Assembly: GCA_902562525.1 (NCBI GenBank)
Contig: CACETT010000013.1
Location: 1 to 32,724 of the forward strand
DNA: 32,724 bases
Reading direction: 5' to 3'
From: an uncultured Alphaproteobacteria bacterium
GTDB taxonomy: Bacteria; Pseudomonadota; Alphaproteobacteria; UBA7887
The translations under genes and the position numbers were made by a program. Position 1 is the stretch's first letter. Every line of letters starts with the position of its first letter. Shown piece after piece: positions 21,998 to 30,556 of this stretch. The notes under the pieces are model-generated. The model was not told where the DNA came from. It made no database searches and saw nothing but the letters and a program-made list of their open reading frames with translations.

Positions 21998-22536
21998 TGG
22001 CGAAGGTTCCTAATAAGTGGCAATAGCTCTCTACTCCAATCTTCTTCAGAAATAGGGCCCACGTGCTTGTATCGGATCCTCCCCTCCCTATCTATGAGGA
22101 AAGTCTCTGGAACACCATAAACACCTAATTCGATCGCAACTCGCCCATCACGGTCGGCACCAATCCTTGTAAATGGATCACCAAGCTCCGTGAGCCAGTC
22201 TCGGGCGATAGCGGGATCATCCTTGTAATTGATGCCATACAAATTGATATTATCCATTTCTGCAATTTCCATGAGCAATGGATGTTCTATACGGCACGGC
22301 CCGCACCATGAGGCGAAAACATTCACTAACGTGACTTCTCCACTCAAATCAGCAGAAGCTAATGGGGAAGCCTGAGAATCCAGTGGCGCGAGATCAAAAT
22401 GGGGGACAGCCTTATCTATAAGAGCAGTTGGGACGAGAGCAGGGTCCAACGATAAGCCACGAAGCAAAAAGCCGCACAGTACTATGAACACCGCAGCTGG
22501 AAGCAAATAAAGAATCCTACGATTACCTGAAAACAT
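21994..22536 (-). CDS. ccmG: Thiol:disulphide interchange protein CcmG/DsbE
   Basis: 180 aa. One N-terminal membrane anchor (about residues 8-27) and a periplasmic thioredoxin domain with FASWCGPCRIEHP (Cys78, Cys81), the acidic loop residues and the cis-Pro region GVPETFLIDREG. It supplies reductant for the CcmH thiols and is itself recharged by CcdA or DsbD, not encoded here. It lies 6 bp after ccmF and overlaps ccmH by 4 bp. Confidence 0.95.
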   Translation of the reverse strand: MFSGNRRILYLLPAAVFIVLCGFLLRGLSLDPALVPTALIDKAVPHFDLAPLDSQASPLASADLSGEVTLVNVFASWCGPCRIEHPLLMEIAEMDNINLYGINYKDDPAIARDWLTELGDPFTRIGADRDGRVAIELGVYGVPETFLIDREGRIRYKHVGPISEEDWSRELLPLIRNLRQ

Positions 22537-22542
22537 CCCAAA

Positions 22543-24534
22543 TCACACGTTTGTTGCCACTCGATTATTCGCTTTTCCAGACATAATCCTATGAGGGGCA
22601 CCCACTCGATGTCTGCGGTCACTTAGAGAAATTGCTCCTCCCAAGGCCATCACCAATGCGCCTAGCCAAATCCAAGCAACAAGGGGGTTGAAATAAAGGC
22701 GAGCAGACCAGCCCCCTTGGGCATCGGGTTCCCCCAAAACCGCATATAAATCGCCACGCCAGCTTGTGTATATAGCTGCCTCTGTGGTTGGCTGCTGCTG
22801 CACCGGATAAAACCTGTTTTCAGGAAATAACTGAATAGCATCACGTGTATCCCCGTTAACACTAAAATGACCGCGCTCACCCGAATAGTTTGGACCTTGG
22901 ATTTTTTCTACTCCATGGAAAACAAACTCGTACCCCGACACAGATACGGTTTCGCCAACCTGCACTACTCGCAGCACTTCGGTACGCCACGCACTGGATG
23001 CCGTGATTCCTGCTACCAAAAATGCCAGCCCGATATGGGCTACATTCATGCCATAAATCGATCTAGGCGTCCGCATGGCTTTGGAAAGGCTCACACGGAT
23101 ACGGTCCCTAAACAATCCAACCCTTGCACCCATATCAACTAAAACCCCTATCCCGACCCATGCACTAAGGCCTATTCCCAGTGTTCCTAGGAATGTACTT
23201 CCCCATGTCTCATAAAGACACCAAGCCACCACCAGTAGTGTTAGGATTGCAACAAACTTCATCCTCAAGAAGACCCCATAGAGATCAGCCCGTTTCCAAG
23301 TCAAAACCGGCGCTATTCCCGCAAGTACCACAAGGGGTGTCATCAGAGGAATGAACACCGTATTAAAGTATGGGGGCCCAACCGAGATTTTTCCTATACC
23401 CAACGCATCAACGAACAATGGGTAGAGGGTCCCTAAGAGAACTGTTGCCGCTGCTGAGGTCAGCAGTAAATTGTTCAGCACCAACCCCCCCTCTCTGGAA
23501 ACGGGAGAAAACAAGCCTCCTGATTTCAATTGCGGGGCCCGAATAGCAAATAGGGCAAGAGAACCTCCCACAACGACTACTAAAAAGGCCAAGATGAAAA
23601 CGCCTCGCGCCGGATCGGTTGCAAATGCGTGAACGGAAGTGAGCACTCCCGAACGAACAAGAAAAGTCCCCAAAAGGCTAAGCGAAAACGTTACGATGGC
23701 AAGTAATATTGTCCATGCCTTAAGAGCATCCCGCTTTTCACACACAATCGCGGAGTGCAGTAGAGCTGTCCCTGCCAACCACGGCATGAAAGAGGCATTT
23801 TCTACTGGGTCCCAAAACCACCAACCACCCCAACCTAATTCATAATATGCCCACCAACTACCTAGCGCGATCCCAATAGTCAAAAAACTCCACGCCACCA
23901 AAGTCCATGGCCGCACCCAGCGGGCCCATGCAGCATCCACGCGCCCCTCGATTAGCGCTGCTATAGCAAACGAAAAAGCAATGGAGAAGCCAACATACCC
24001 GAGGTAGAGGAAGGGTGGGTGGAAGGCGAGACCAGGATCCTGCAAAAGAGGGTTGAGTCCGTTACCGTCCAAGGGGACTGGGAAAAGACGCTCAAATGGG
24101 TTCGAAGTGAATAAAGTAAACGATAAAAAGCCAACTGCAATGAAAGCCTGCACTGCTAAAACACGAGCACACAAAGTGGGAGGCAAGTTCCCCCCAAAAA
24201 AGACTACAGCTGCTCCAAATGTTGCAAGGATAAGCACCCAAAGCAGCAGGGAGCCCTCGTGATTCCCCCAAACCCCAGCAATCTTATAGAGCATAGGTTT
24301 GGCCGAATGAGAGTTTTGTGCAACATTAGCAAGAGAAAAATCCGATGTTACATAGGCGTTCATGAGAGCTAAAAAGGCAATGGAGATAAAAAAGAACTGC
24401 AATAATGCCGCTGTCTTACCAATAGCCATTAGCTGCCCGTCACCTCGAGCCGCCCCTATCATTGGCGCTGTACCTTGCACGAGAGCGATGGTCAGCGAGA
24501 GAATTAAGGCAATATGACCAATCTCTGAAATCAA
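22543..24534 (-). CDS. ccmF: Haem lyase CcmF
   Basis: 663 aa, the normal length, with about 15 membrane segments. The tryptophan-rich haem-handling WWD motif (GWGGWWFWDPVENASFMPWL) and the following HSAIV are complete, as are GNHEGSLLLWVLILA near the N-terminus and the periplasmic domain close to the C-terminus (FHGVEKIQGPNYSGERGHF). It takes haem from CcmE and forms the thioether bonds in apocytochrome c together with CcmH and CcmI. Its start overlaps the ccmE stop by 4 bp. Confidence 0.96.
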   Translation of the reverse strand: MISEIGHIALILSLTIALVQGTAPMIGAARGDGQLMAIGKTAALLQFFFISIAFLALMNAYVTSDFSLANVAQNSHSAKPMLYKIAGVWGNHEGSLLLWVLILATFGAAVVFFGGNLPPTLCARVLAVQAFIAVGFLSFTLFTSNPFERLFPVPLDGNGLNPLLQDPGLAFHPPFLYLGYVGFSIAFSFAIAALIEGRVDAAWARWVRPWTLVAWSFLTIGIALGSWWAYYELGWGGWWFWDPVENASFMPWLAGTALLHSAIVCEKRDALKAWTILLAIVTFSLSLLGTFLVRSGVLTSVHAFATDPARGVFILAFLVVVVGGSLALFAIRAPQLKSGGLFSPVSREGGLVLNNLLLTSAAATVLLGTLYPLFVDALGIGKISVGPPYFNTVFIPLMTPLVVLAGIAPVLTWKRADLYGVFLRMKFVAILTLLVVAWCLYETWGSTFLGTLGIGLSAWVGIGVLVDMGARVGLFRDRIRVSLSKAMRTPRSIYGMNVAHIGLAFLVAGITASSAWRTEVLRVVQVGETVSVSGYEFVFHGVEKIQGPNYSGERGHFSVNGDTRDAIQLFPENRFYPVQQQPTTEAAIYTSWRGDLYAVLGEPDAQGGWSARLYFNPLVAWIWLGALVMALGGAISLSDRRHRVGAPHRIMSGKANNRVATNV

Positions 24535-24983
24535 TCTCTACTCTCCTTCCACTGGCCCGACTGCTTTAATGCCTCCGCAACCTCGGGAGGCATATAATTC
24601 TCATCGTGCTTTGCCAAAACCTCGTCCGCTACAAAACTCTCCGGGCTCTGCAGATAGCCTTGGACAATAACGCCCTGTCCCTCTCTAAACAAACTCGGAA
24701 GGATACCGGTGTATGTTACCGCAATGCTCTCAGAGAGATCTGTGATACGAAAACGGGTCGTAAGACCGTCTCCCTCCGAGACCACACTTCCCTCTTGCAC
24801 CAAGCCACCCACCCTAATTCTCTGCTCTGCCGCCAAGGGCTGCTTAGCGAGCTCGCTAGGGCTATAGAAAAAAACTAAATTATCCTGAAAAGCAAAAATA
24901 ACGAGACAGACTGCCAGGCCCAACGAAGTCATGCCTCCGCCTACAAGATATAACCTTCGCCGTTTAGGGGCCATCATGGGCAC
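24531..24983 (-). CDS. ccmE: Haem chaperone CcmE
   Basis: 150 aa. Membrane anchor (about 11-31) and a periplasmic beta-barrel (OB-like) domain with RIRVGGLVQEGSV and FVADEVLAKHDENYMP. His126 is the covalent haem-binding residue and Tyr130 the axial ligand position (HxxxY). It carries haem from CcmC to CcmF. The start lies inside the 3' end of ccmD (20 bp overlap). Confidence 0.95.
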   Translation of the reverse strand: MPMMAPKRRRLYLVGGGMTSLGLAVCLVIFAFQDNLVFFYSPSELAKQPLAAEQRIRVGGLVQEGSVVSEGDGLTTRFRITDLSESIAVTYTGILPSLFREGQGVIVQGYLQSPESFVADEVLAKHDENYMPPEVAEALKQSGQWKESRD

Positions 24984-25164
24984 CTGCCTCCTTCCTTGTT
25001 TGGCTGTGCTTGTCCCCTAACAGTTCTAACCGCTTTTCAACACTCCGTTTGCCAACAAGCATTACCAAAGCAAGGCCCCCAAGGAGAATTGCTGCAGCAG
25101 AGTATGCCGACCAAATAAAAATTCCATCCCCACCCATCCAAAGATATTCATTCAGAGCTTCCAA
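24964..25164 (-). CDS. ccmD: Cytochrome c biogenesis protein CcmD
   Basis: 66 aa single-pass membrane protein: one TM at about residues 17-37 (FIWSAYSAAAILLGG), then a basic cytosolic tail (KRSVEKRLELLG). The size and position between ccmC and ccmE are diagnostic. It helps to release haem-loaded CcmE from the CcmABC complex. It overlaps ccmC by 17 bp and ccmE by 20 bp. Confidence 0.88.
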   Translation of the reverse strand: MEALNEYLWMGGDGIFIWSAYSAAAILLGGLALVMLVGKRSVEKRLELLGDKHSQTRKEAGAHDGP

Positions 25165-25906
25165 GTTGAACTCCTTTCTCTGCCCGCATTCGATGGCCTG
25201 CTCTTAAGCGGGCCGCCATAATTTCTGTTCGAACCCCCAGTAGTAGAAATGTAATTAGGTAACACAAATAGGCTGCTGCCATGATCATCAGGGGCCACAT
25301 CATAGATTCATGTATAGCGGGTGAAGACAACTTTGAAACGCTGGCTCCCTGATGCAGGGTGCGTAAATCCAGAAGATCAACCGAAAATTTTATTATTGGA
25401 ACAAATATGAACCCCACGATGGCGATTAGACCGGCGGCCCTCGCTCCTTTGGCCATATCATCAAAGGCACCATATAGAACCAAGTAACCGACAAACAAAA
25501 AAAACAAAATTAATACTGATGTCAAGCGAGCGTCCCAAACCCACCATGTGCCCCACGTTGGCTGCCCCCAGAGCGAGCCCGTTATCAAACAAATTAGCGT
25601 GAAGGAAGCGCCTATAGGAGCAACACTTCTCGCCATTACGTTAGCCAGAGGATGTCGCCAAATAAGCGCTACAGCGGAGAAGGTAGCCATGAGGGTGTAG
25701 CTCAGTAAAGCCATCCAAGCGGCAGGGACATGAACATACATAATACGCACCGTTTCACGTTGCTCGTAGTCCGGAGGTGAAACAAACAACGCTAGATACA
25801 ATCCTATCGGAAAGAGCGAACAGGTTAGGAACCCCACCACAGGAACAAGAGGTGAAGAAAGCCTCATAAACTGATTAGGGTTTGCATATCTATGTAGATT
25901 AATCAT
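25148..25906 (-). CDS. ccmC: Haem exporter/handling protein CcmC
   Basis: 252 aa with six membrane segments. The haem-handling signature is intact: WWD motif (WGTWWVWDARLTSV) and the periplasmic His pair, His59 (MYVHVPAAWM) and His185 (LRTLHQGASV). CcmC loads haem onto CcmE in the periplasm. It lies 25 bp after the ccmB stop in the same direction. Confidence 0.95.
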   Translation of the reverse strand: MINLHRYANPNQFMRLSSPLVPVVGFLTCSLFPIGLYLALFVSPPDYEQRETVRIMYVHVPAAWMALLSYTLMATFSAVALIWRHPLANVMARSVAPIGASFTLICLITGSLWGQPTWGTWWVWDARLTSVLILFFLFVGYLVLYGAFDDMAKGARAAGLIAIVGFIFVPIIKFSVDLLDLRTLHQGASVSKLSSPAIHESMMWPLMIMAAAYLCYLITFLLLGVRTEIMAARLRAGHRMRAEKGVQLGSSE

Positions 25907-25931
25907 TTAATAATCACACCAAAATACCGGC

Positions 25932-26597
25932 TTATTCTGCGGCTAGCCGTAAAGCCGCCGCCGCAACAAAAGGACAAACTACCAGACATATCAAGAAAAA
26001 GGCTCCCAGTAATGCTATCAGTGGGGTGTAATTTAAACCCACCAGCGCTAGGTCGACGGCGTTAGCACTCATTATCAAGATTGGAGTGAGCAATGGTAAA
26101 ATCAAGAGCGCTACAAGCACTCCACCTCGGCGGGCGCCAATGGTCAGAGCAGCACCCACGGAGCCCAGCAAGCTAATCGTTGGAGTTGAGATAACCAGTG
26201 TAATTATCATCACGGCAAATCCAGAAAGAGGTAGATTCAGCAATATTCCCAAAATAGGAGCGACTAGTATTAAGGGCAAGCCCGTGACCATCCAATGAGC
26301 GCAGCACTTGGCTATCACAATAGTCTCCAGGGGGATGGGCGCTAAAAGCAACAAATCCAGGCTACCATCATCGGCGTCTGACTGAAACAGCTGATCTAAG
26401 GACAACATAGCCGCTAGCAAGGCTGCTACCCATATTATCCCTGGAGCTATCTTCCTGAGAGTATCGAGCTCGGGCCCCACTCCAAGAGGGAATAGAACCA
26501 CCGCTAGAACAAAGAACATTACAACTGAAAAAATATCGCTGGAACGCCGCCAGGCCATTAACAAATCGCGCTGCACCAATATCCACCAAATCTTCAT
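25932..26597 (-). CDS. ccmB: Haem exporter permease CcmB
   Basis: 221 aa, six predicted membrane segments, starting with WWILVQRDLLMAWRRSSDI, characteristic of CcmB. The family block DGSLDLLLLAPIPLETIVIAK is visible near residues 75-95. It forms the ABC transporter with CcmA that drives release of haem-CcmE. The start overlaps the ccmA stop by 4 bp. Confidence 0.93.
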   Translation of the reverse strand: MKIWWILVQRDLLMAWRRSSDIFSVVMFFVLAVVLFPLGVGPELDTLRKIAPGIIWVAALLAAMLSLDQLFQSDADDGSLDLLLLAPIPLETIVIAKCCAHWMVTGLPLILVAPILGILLNLPLSGFAVMIITLVISTPTISLLGSVGAALTIGARRGGVLVALLILPLLTPILIMSANAVDLALVGLNYTPLIALLGAFFLICLVVCPFVAAAALRLAAE

Positions 26598-27157
26598 GCC
26601 GAACCCAATCCTAGGGAGATTGTCGATGCTTCCTTTAGCTTTAACTCTCCATGGGTTGCCGCAACAATGACACCACCCTTTGCGCGATGCGACTCTATAG
26701 CAGCGACTAAAGCTGCCACTGCCTCCTCATCAAGGCCTATAGAGGGCTCGTCTAGAAGCCATATCGGCCTCGAAACTGTTAATAAATTAGCCAAGACCAC
26801 CCGCCGCTTTTGGCCCGAAGACAACAATCGGCCCGGGACATCTCCCAGATTCCCAAGTCCAAAGATCTTTAACGCCGGCGTTATTTCCCTCCCGCCGTGC
26901 AATTCGGCCCAAAATTTGATGTTTTCAGAGACGCTAAATACTGGCTTAACAGGATTTAGATGCCCAACATAGTGCATGGCCATCCTATAGTCGTCCGCTT
27001 TATGGACATTTTTACCCTGATAGTCTACATAGCCTTCCGATGGGGTAAGCAAGCCTGCAATCACCCGCAAGAGGCTGCTCTTCCCGCTGCCATTAGGACC
27101 ATTAAGTATTAGGGCTCCACCAGCCTCAATAGACCAATCCATTCCCTCAAAAAGCAA
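26594..27157 (-). CDS. ccmA: Haem exporter ATPase CcmA (N-terminus probably extends upstream)
   Basis: ABC ATPase with Walker A (GPNGSGKSS, about residue 20), signature SSGQKRRV, Walker B WLLDEP and the switch His (AATHGE). The listed start is a TTG that cuts off the usual first beta strand. Upstream in frame the codons read LKAVNLGLRRGDN, which matches CcmA N-termini, but no ATG, GTG or TTG exists between the stop TAG (27215-27217) and this TTG. An ATT at 27197-27199 stands 9 nt after a good AGGAG and is the best candidate, so the gene may run to 27199 with an AUU start. First gene of the ccm operon, divergent from the DUF6494-like gene. Confidence 0.88.
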   Translation of the reverse strand: MLFEGMDWSIEAGGALILNGPNGSGKSSLLRVIAGLLTPSEGYVDYQGKNVHKADDYRMAMHYVGHLNPVKPVFSVSENIKFWAELHGGREITPALKIFGLGNLGDVPGRLLSSGQKRRVVLANLLTVSRPIWLLDEPSIGLDEEAVAALVAAIESHRAKGGVIVAATHGELKLKEASTISLGLGSA

Positions 27158-27309
27158 GTTATCACCGCGCCTAAGGCCAAGATTTACGGCTTTTAAAATT
27201 GTTCTGGGCTCCTGCTACCACAATAATGTGCTAAACTTTCCAAAGATCACACCCGCTTAGCATAGTCCGTCTGGATGTGCTAGGCATGAAACCCAAGGGA
27301 CAAAGCGGG

Positions 27310-27519
27310 ATGGATAAAGACGAACTCAACATCAATATACGAAAATTCCTAAAGAAATTAGGCATAAAATCTCAACGAGAGATGGAAGAGGCTATCACTA
27401 AGGCTGTCGAATCAGGCGATCTGGAAGGCAATGAGCGACTGCGGGTTACCGCCCACGTTGCCCTCGAAGGAACCGACGTTGACTTTACGATTACTGAGGA
27501 GATTTCCTTAGCTAAGTAG
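27310..27519 (+). CDS. DUF6494-like small protein
   Basis: 69 aa from ATG 27310, chosen over the track start (27277) because small family proteins begin at about MDxDxxNxxIRKFLK. AAGGGA lies 11-12 nt upstream. The sequence NINIRKFLKKLGIKSQREMEEAITKAVESG resembles, from memory, the DUF6494 family of short proteobacterial proteins with unknown role: an N-terminal helical part and C-terminal strands (LRVTAHVALEGTDVDFTITEEI). It sits alone between the ccm operon and an alcohol dehydrogenase. I cannot say what it does. Confidence 0.6.
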   Translation: MDKDELNINIRKFLKKLGIKSQREMEEAITKAVESGDLEGNERLRVTAHVALEGTDVDFTITEEISLAK

Positions 27520-27633
27520 AACTTCGGTCTTTCAGATTCATACTGTTGCCCATACCCCAACCTTTTAGTCGAAGGCTCAAACTGGAGCATATGTGGGTCT
27601 TTTAACCATTTCTCAAACTAGGAGTAACTATCC

Positions 27634-28797
27634 ATGACAGTTGCTACGATCACACTCCCACGCTTAATGATGGTTGGCGGTGGGGCTCACAAAGAAATTG
27701 TAGTTTCTCTTAACAAACTTGGTGCCGAAAAACCATTAATCGTAAGCGATCAATACATGGCCAAGTCAAATACATTGACTAAAATTACCGACATACTAGA
27801 TGGATCCCAAATTAAATGGGGATCTTTCATAGACACCGTGCCGGATCCCACAACTGAAGTAGTTGCCCAAGGAGCTGCAATTCTGAGGGATGGCGACTTT
27901 GATAGCTTAATAGCCCTCGGCGGGGGGAGCCCGATTGACACTGCGAAGGCAATGGCGGTTTTAGCCACCCACGGGGGGAATATGCGCGAATACAAGGTGC
28001 CAAACCAAGTGGACGAAAATAATTATCCCATCATTGCCATCCCAACCACTGCCGGGACGGGCTCTGAAGTCACTAGATTCACTGTTATAACAGATACAGA
28101 AACAGACGAAAAAATGCTATGCATGGGCCTCGCTTATGTCCCTCAGGCAGCACTGATTGACTATACCTTGACACTGTCCATGCCGTTGCGCCTAACCGCC
28201 GATACTGGAATAGATACCCTCACCCATGCAATAGAAGCGTACGTAAGCAAAAAAAATAATCCGTTTGCAGATAGTATGGCAAAATCATGTATGGAACTGG
28301 TGTCGCGCCATTTACGAAACGCGTACAAAGACCCCCTGGACGCGGAAGCGCGAGAAGGGATGATGCTAGCTGCAACCCAAGGAGGTATGGCCTTTTCGAA
28401 TTCTTCGGTCTGCATGGTTCACGGAATGAGCAGGCCTTTAGGGGCCCATTTTCATGTGCCGCACGGCCTTTCCAATGCCATGTTACTACCTAGTGTAACA
28501 GCTTATTCCGCCCCTCAAGCAATAACTCGTTACGCGGATTGCGCCAGAGCGATGAAAGTGGCGCAAAAAACCGACGCTGACTCGATAGCAGTTGAAAAAC
28601 TAATCGAGGAGCTCGAACTACTTAATACCGACCTAGAAGTGCCGAGCCCAAGTGAATATGGAATTGGCAATAACAAATACTTTAGTTTATTAGAAACCAT
28701 GGCTGAACAAGCTTTGGAATCTGGATCCCCCAGCAATAATCCGCGCGTTCCATCACCGGAAGATATCATTACCATCTATGAGGGGCTCTGGAGGTAA
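27634..28797 (+). CDS. Iron-containing (group III) alcohol dehydrogenase
   Basis: 387 aa, AGGAG ten bases before ATG. N-terminal Rossmann-like domain has GGGAHKEIV and ALGGGSPIDTAKAMAVLA (the NAD-binding GGGSxxD loop), then IPTTAGTGSEVTRFTVITD. The iron ligands lie in DTLTHAIEAYVS (Asp and first His) and VCMVHGMSRPLGAHFHVPHG (second and third His). Enzymes of the family oxidise alcohols or reduce aldehydes, and some act on 4-hydroxybutyrate or lactaldehyde. It is followed by the aminotransferase gene on the same strand after about 90 bp. The substrate is not fixed. Confidence 0.92.
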   Translation: MTVATITLPRLMMVGGGAHKEIVVSLNKLGAEKPLIVSDQYMAKSNTLTKITDILDGSQIKWGSFIDTVPDPTTEVVAQGAAILRDGDFDSLIALGGGSPIDTAKAMAVLATHGGNMREYKVPNQVDENNYPIIAIPTTAGTGSEVTRFTVITDTETDEKMLCMGLAYVPQAALIDYTLTLSMPLRLTADTGIDTLTHAIEAYVSKKNNPFADSMAKSCMELVSRHLRNAYKDPLDAEAREGMMLAATQGGMAFSNSSVCMVHGMSRPLGAHFHVPHGLSNAMLLPSVTAYSAPQAITRYADCARAMKVAQKTDADSIAVEKLIEELELLNTDLEVPSPSEYGIGNNKYFSLLETMAEQALESGSPSNNPRVPSPEDIITIYEGLWR

Positions 28798-28891
28798 ATA
28801 TTTCTGGTCTTGTTGACAGGTGTTCGAGCGAATGTTAGCCAGCTTATCCACCTCAGTTAGTGGTACCAGAGAAAGAGGGATTAATAAGGCA

Positions 28892-29764
28892 ATGCAAAGC
28901 TACGATGATGTTGAAGGCCTAATTTGGTTTGATGGCCAGATGGTACCCTGGCGTGAAACGAAAGTGCACGTTCTAACCCACGGCCTGCACTATGCCAGCG
29001 CCGTTTTTGAAGGTGTACGGTCCTATAACGGAAAAATATTTAAGTTAGAGGAACATACAAAACGCCTGTTTCATTCAGCGAAGACCTTAGGCTTTGAACT
29101 GCCGTTCTCAGAAGCGGACATTAATACCGCGAGTTACGAGGTACTAGAAGCTAACAACATAGCAGACGGGTATTTGCGCCCAGTCGCATGGCGCGGCAGC
29201 GAGATGATGGGCGTATCGGCTCAAGCTTGTTCTATTCACACTGCAATAGCTGCCTGGGAGTGGCCTTCTTATTTCACCCCTGACGCACGATTAAAAGGTA
29301 TCCGTCTACAATGGTCTAAATGGAAGCGCCCATCTCCTGACACCATCCCCGCTAAAACAAAGGCCGCAGGATTGTACATGATTTGCACATTGAGCAAGCA
29401 TGAAGCTGAAGCCGCCGGTTTCGATGACGCTCTGATGCTTGATTGGCGCGGGCGCCTCGCGGAAGCGACGGGTGCAAATATTTTTCTAGTAATGGATGGA
29501 AGCCTACACACGCCAACAGCCGATTGCTTTCTTGATGGTATAACAAGGCGGACGGTCATAGATATCGCCAAGGCCCGCAATATTGACACTGTGGAACGAA
29601 TTATCATGCCTGAAGAACTGTCTGAAGCAGATGAAATTTTTGTGACTGGCACAGCGGCAGAGGTAACTCCTGTCCGACAAATCGGAGACGATTTACACTT
29701 TGAAGTTGGGCCAGTCAGCAAACAACTGATCGACGATTACACGGATATTATCAATAGCCAGTAG
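28892..29764 (+). CDS. ilvE: Branched-chain amino acid aminotransferase
   Basis: 290 aa from ATG 28892. The track start (GTG 28820) would add 24 residues without family resemblance. GAGGGA and AAGG precede the chosen ATG. Fold-type IV PLP enzyme: LTHGLHYASAVFEGVRSYNGKIFKL near the start, PLP Lys157 (IPAKTKAAGLY), and Glu191 with LAEATGANIFLV binding the cofactor ring. GTAAEVTPVRQIG closes the active site. It transfers amino groups between glutamate and the branched-chain 2-oxo acids in the cytosol. The neighbouring moa genes converge on it with only 52 bp in between. Confidence 0.9.
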   Translation: MQSYDDVEGLIWFDGQMVPWRETKVHVLTHGLHYASAVFEGVRSYNGKIFKLEEHTKRLFHSAKTLGFELPFSEADINTASYEVLEANNIADGYLRPVAWRGSEMMGVSAQACSIHTAIAAWEWPSYFTPDARLKGIRLQWSKWKRPSPDTIPAKTKAAGLYMICTLSKHEAEAAGFDDALMLDWRGRLAEATGANIFLVMDGSLHTPTADCFLDGITRRTVIDIAKARNIDTVERIIMPEELSEADEIFVTGTAAEVTPVRQIGDDLHFEVGPVSKQLIDDYTDIINSQ

Positions 29765-29816
29765 CACTTGCCTCTATCCAAGAGCCCTGCTAACTGAAAG
29801 CAGCCTTCTCAACCGG

Positions 29817-30263
29817 CTAATCGCGCCATTTCAACTTGGCTTCATCATCGCTCTCACGAGCTCCAACCCAGCCACCTGTCTGTCCATCTTCTTCATATTT
29901 CCAAAAAGGGGCATCTGTTTTAAGCCAATCAATCAAAAAATGGCATGACTCCAATGCTGCATCCCTATGGGCGGAGGCAGTAATTACTAAAACAATTTGC
30001 TCTCCAACTGCCAACTTTCCATAACGATGCACAATCAAGACATTGGCTAAGTCCCAGCGCGCTCTGGCCTGTTGCTCAATATCCGCTAATTTGCGCTCCG
30101 TCATACCGGGATAATGCTCCAAAGTCATAAAACCACTTGGCCCAGACCCGGTATCGCGCACTACACCAACAAAACTGGCAATTCCTCCAACAGCAAAGTC
30201 CCCTTCGCAAACCTCTGCTATCTCTGCACCAACATCAAATTTTCCCTGCTGAACACGGATCAC
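29817..30263 (-). CDS. moaE: Molybdopterin synthase catalytic subunit MoaE
   Basis: 148 aa. GTG start overlaps the moaD stop (GTGA). Family blocks: GGIASFVGVVRD, LEHYPGMTERKL, IVHRYGKLAVGEQIVLV, SAHRDAALESCHFLIDWLKTDAPFWKYE. The Lys residues in WLKTDAPFWK match the catalytic lysines that handle the thiolated intermediate. With MoaD it converts cyclic pyranopterin phosphate to molybdopterin. Last gene of the cofactor cluster. Confidence 0.95.
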   Translation of the reverse strand: MIRVQQGKFDVGAEIAEVCEGDFAVGGIASFVGVVRDTGSGPSGFMTLEHYPGMTERKLADIEQQARARWDLANVLIVHRYGKLAVGEQIVLVITASAHRDAALESCHFLIDWLKTDAPFWKYEEDGQTGGWVGARESDDEAKLKWRD

Positions 30264-30526
30264 GTAACACCATCCAGTCCGCCTGTTACCGGCGGGAAAA
30301 GTGCGACTTCATCGTCCGGGGCAAGCACATGGTCAAAAGGGACATACTCCTGATTGACCGCAACACGCACCACTGATCGATCCTGCAAAGCTTCTAGATA
30401 AGTCGGCCCACGTTGACCAAGCCAATCCAGAAATTCGCTCACAGTGGTCACCTCCTCCGGCAACTCCAACGTCTCTTCACCAATTCCTATTTTGGTTCTA
30501 AGCCACGCAAAATACAAAACATTCAT
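30260..30526 (-). CDS. moaD: Molybdopterin synthase sulfur-carrier subunit MoaD with C-terminal tail
   Basis: 88 aa ubiquitin-like fold: NVLYFAWLRTKIGIGEETLELP, SVVRVAVNQEYV, DDEVALFPPVTGG. MoaD works through a thiocarboxylate at the last Gly of a C-terminal Gly-Gly. Here Gly82-Gly83 is followed by LDGVT and then the stop, so the Gly-Gly is not terminal. The usual stop right after GG is missing. It either needs trimming, or the annotated end differs in vivo. The stop overlaps the moaE start by 4 bp. It follows moeA by 30 bp. Confidence 0.9.
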   Translation of the reverse strand: MNVLYFAWLRTKIGIGEETLELPEEVTTVSEFLDWLGQRGPTYLEALQDRSVVRVAVNQEYVPFDHVLAPDDEVALFPPVTGGLDGVT

Positions 30527-30556
30527 TGGATTACAATCTTCCCATTATCTTATTGC

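Noticed and set aside
28820-28891. GTG 28820 as the aminotransferase start
   Set aside because: The extra 24 residues show no family similarity, and alphaproteobacterial IlvE begins close to the chosen ATG.
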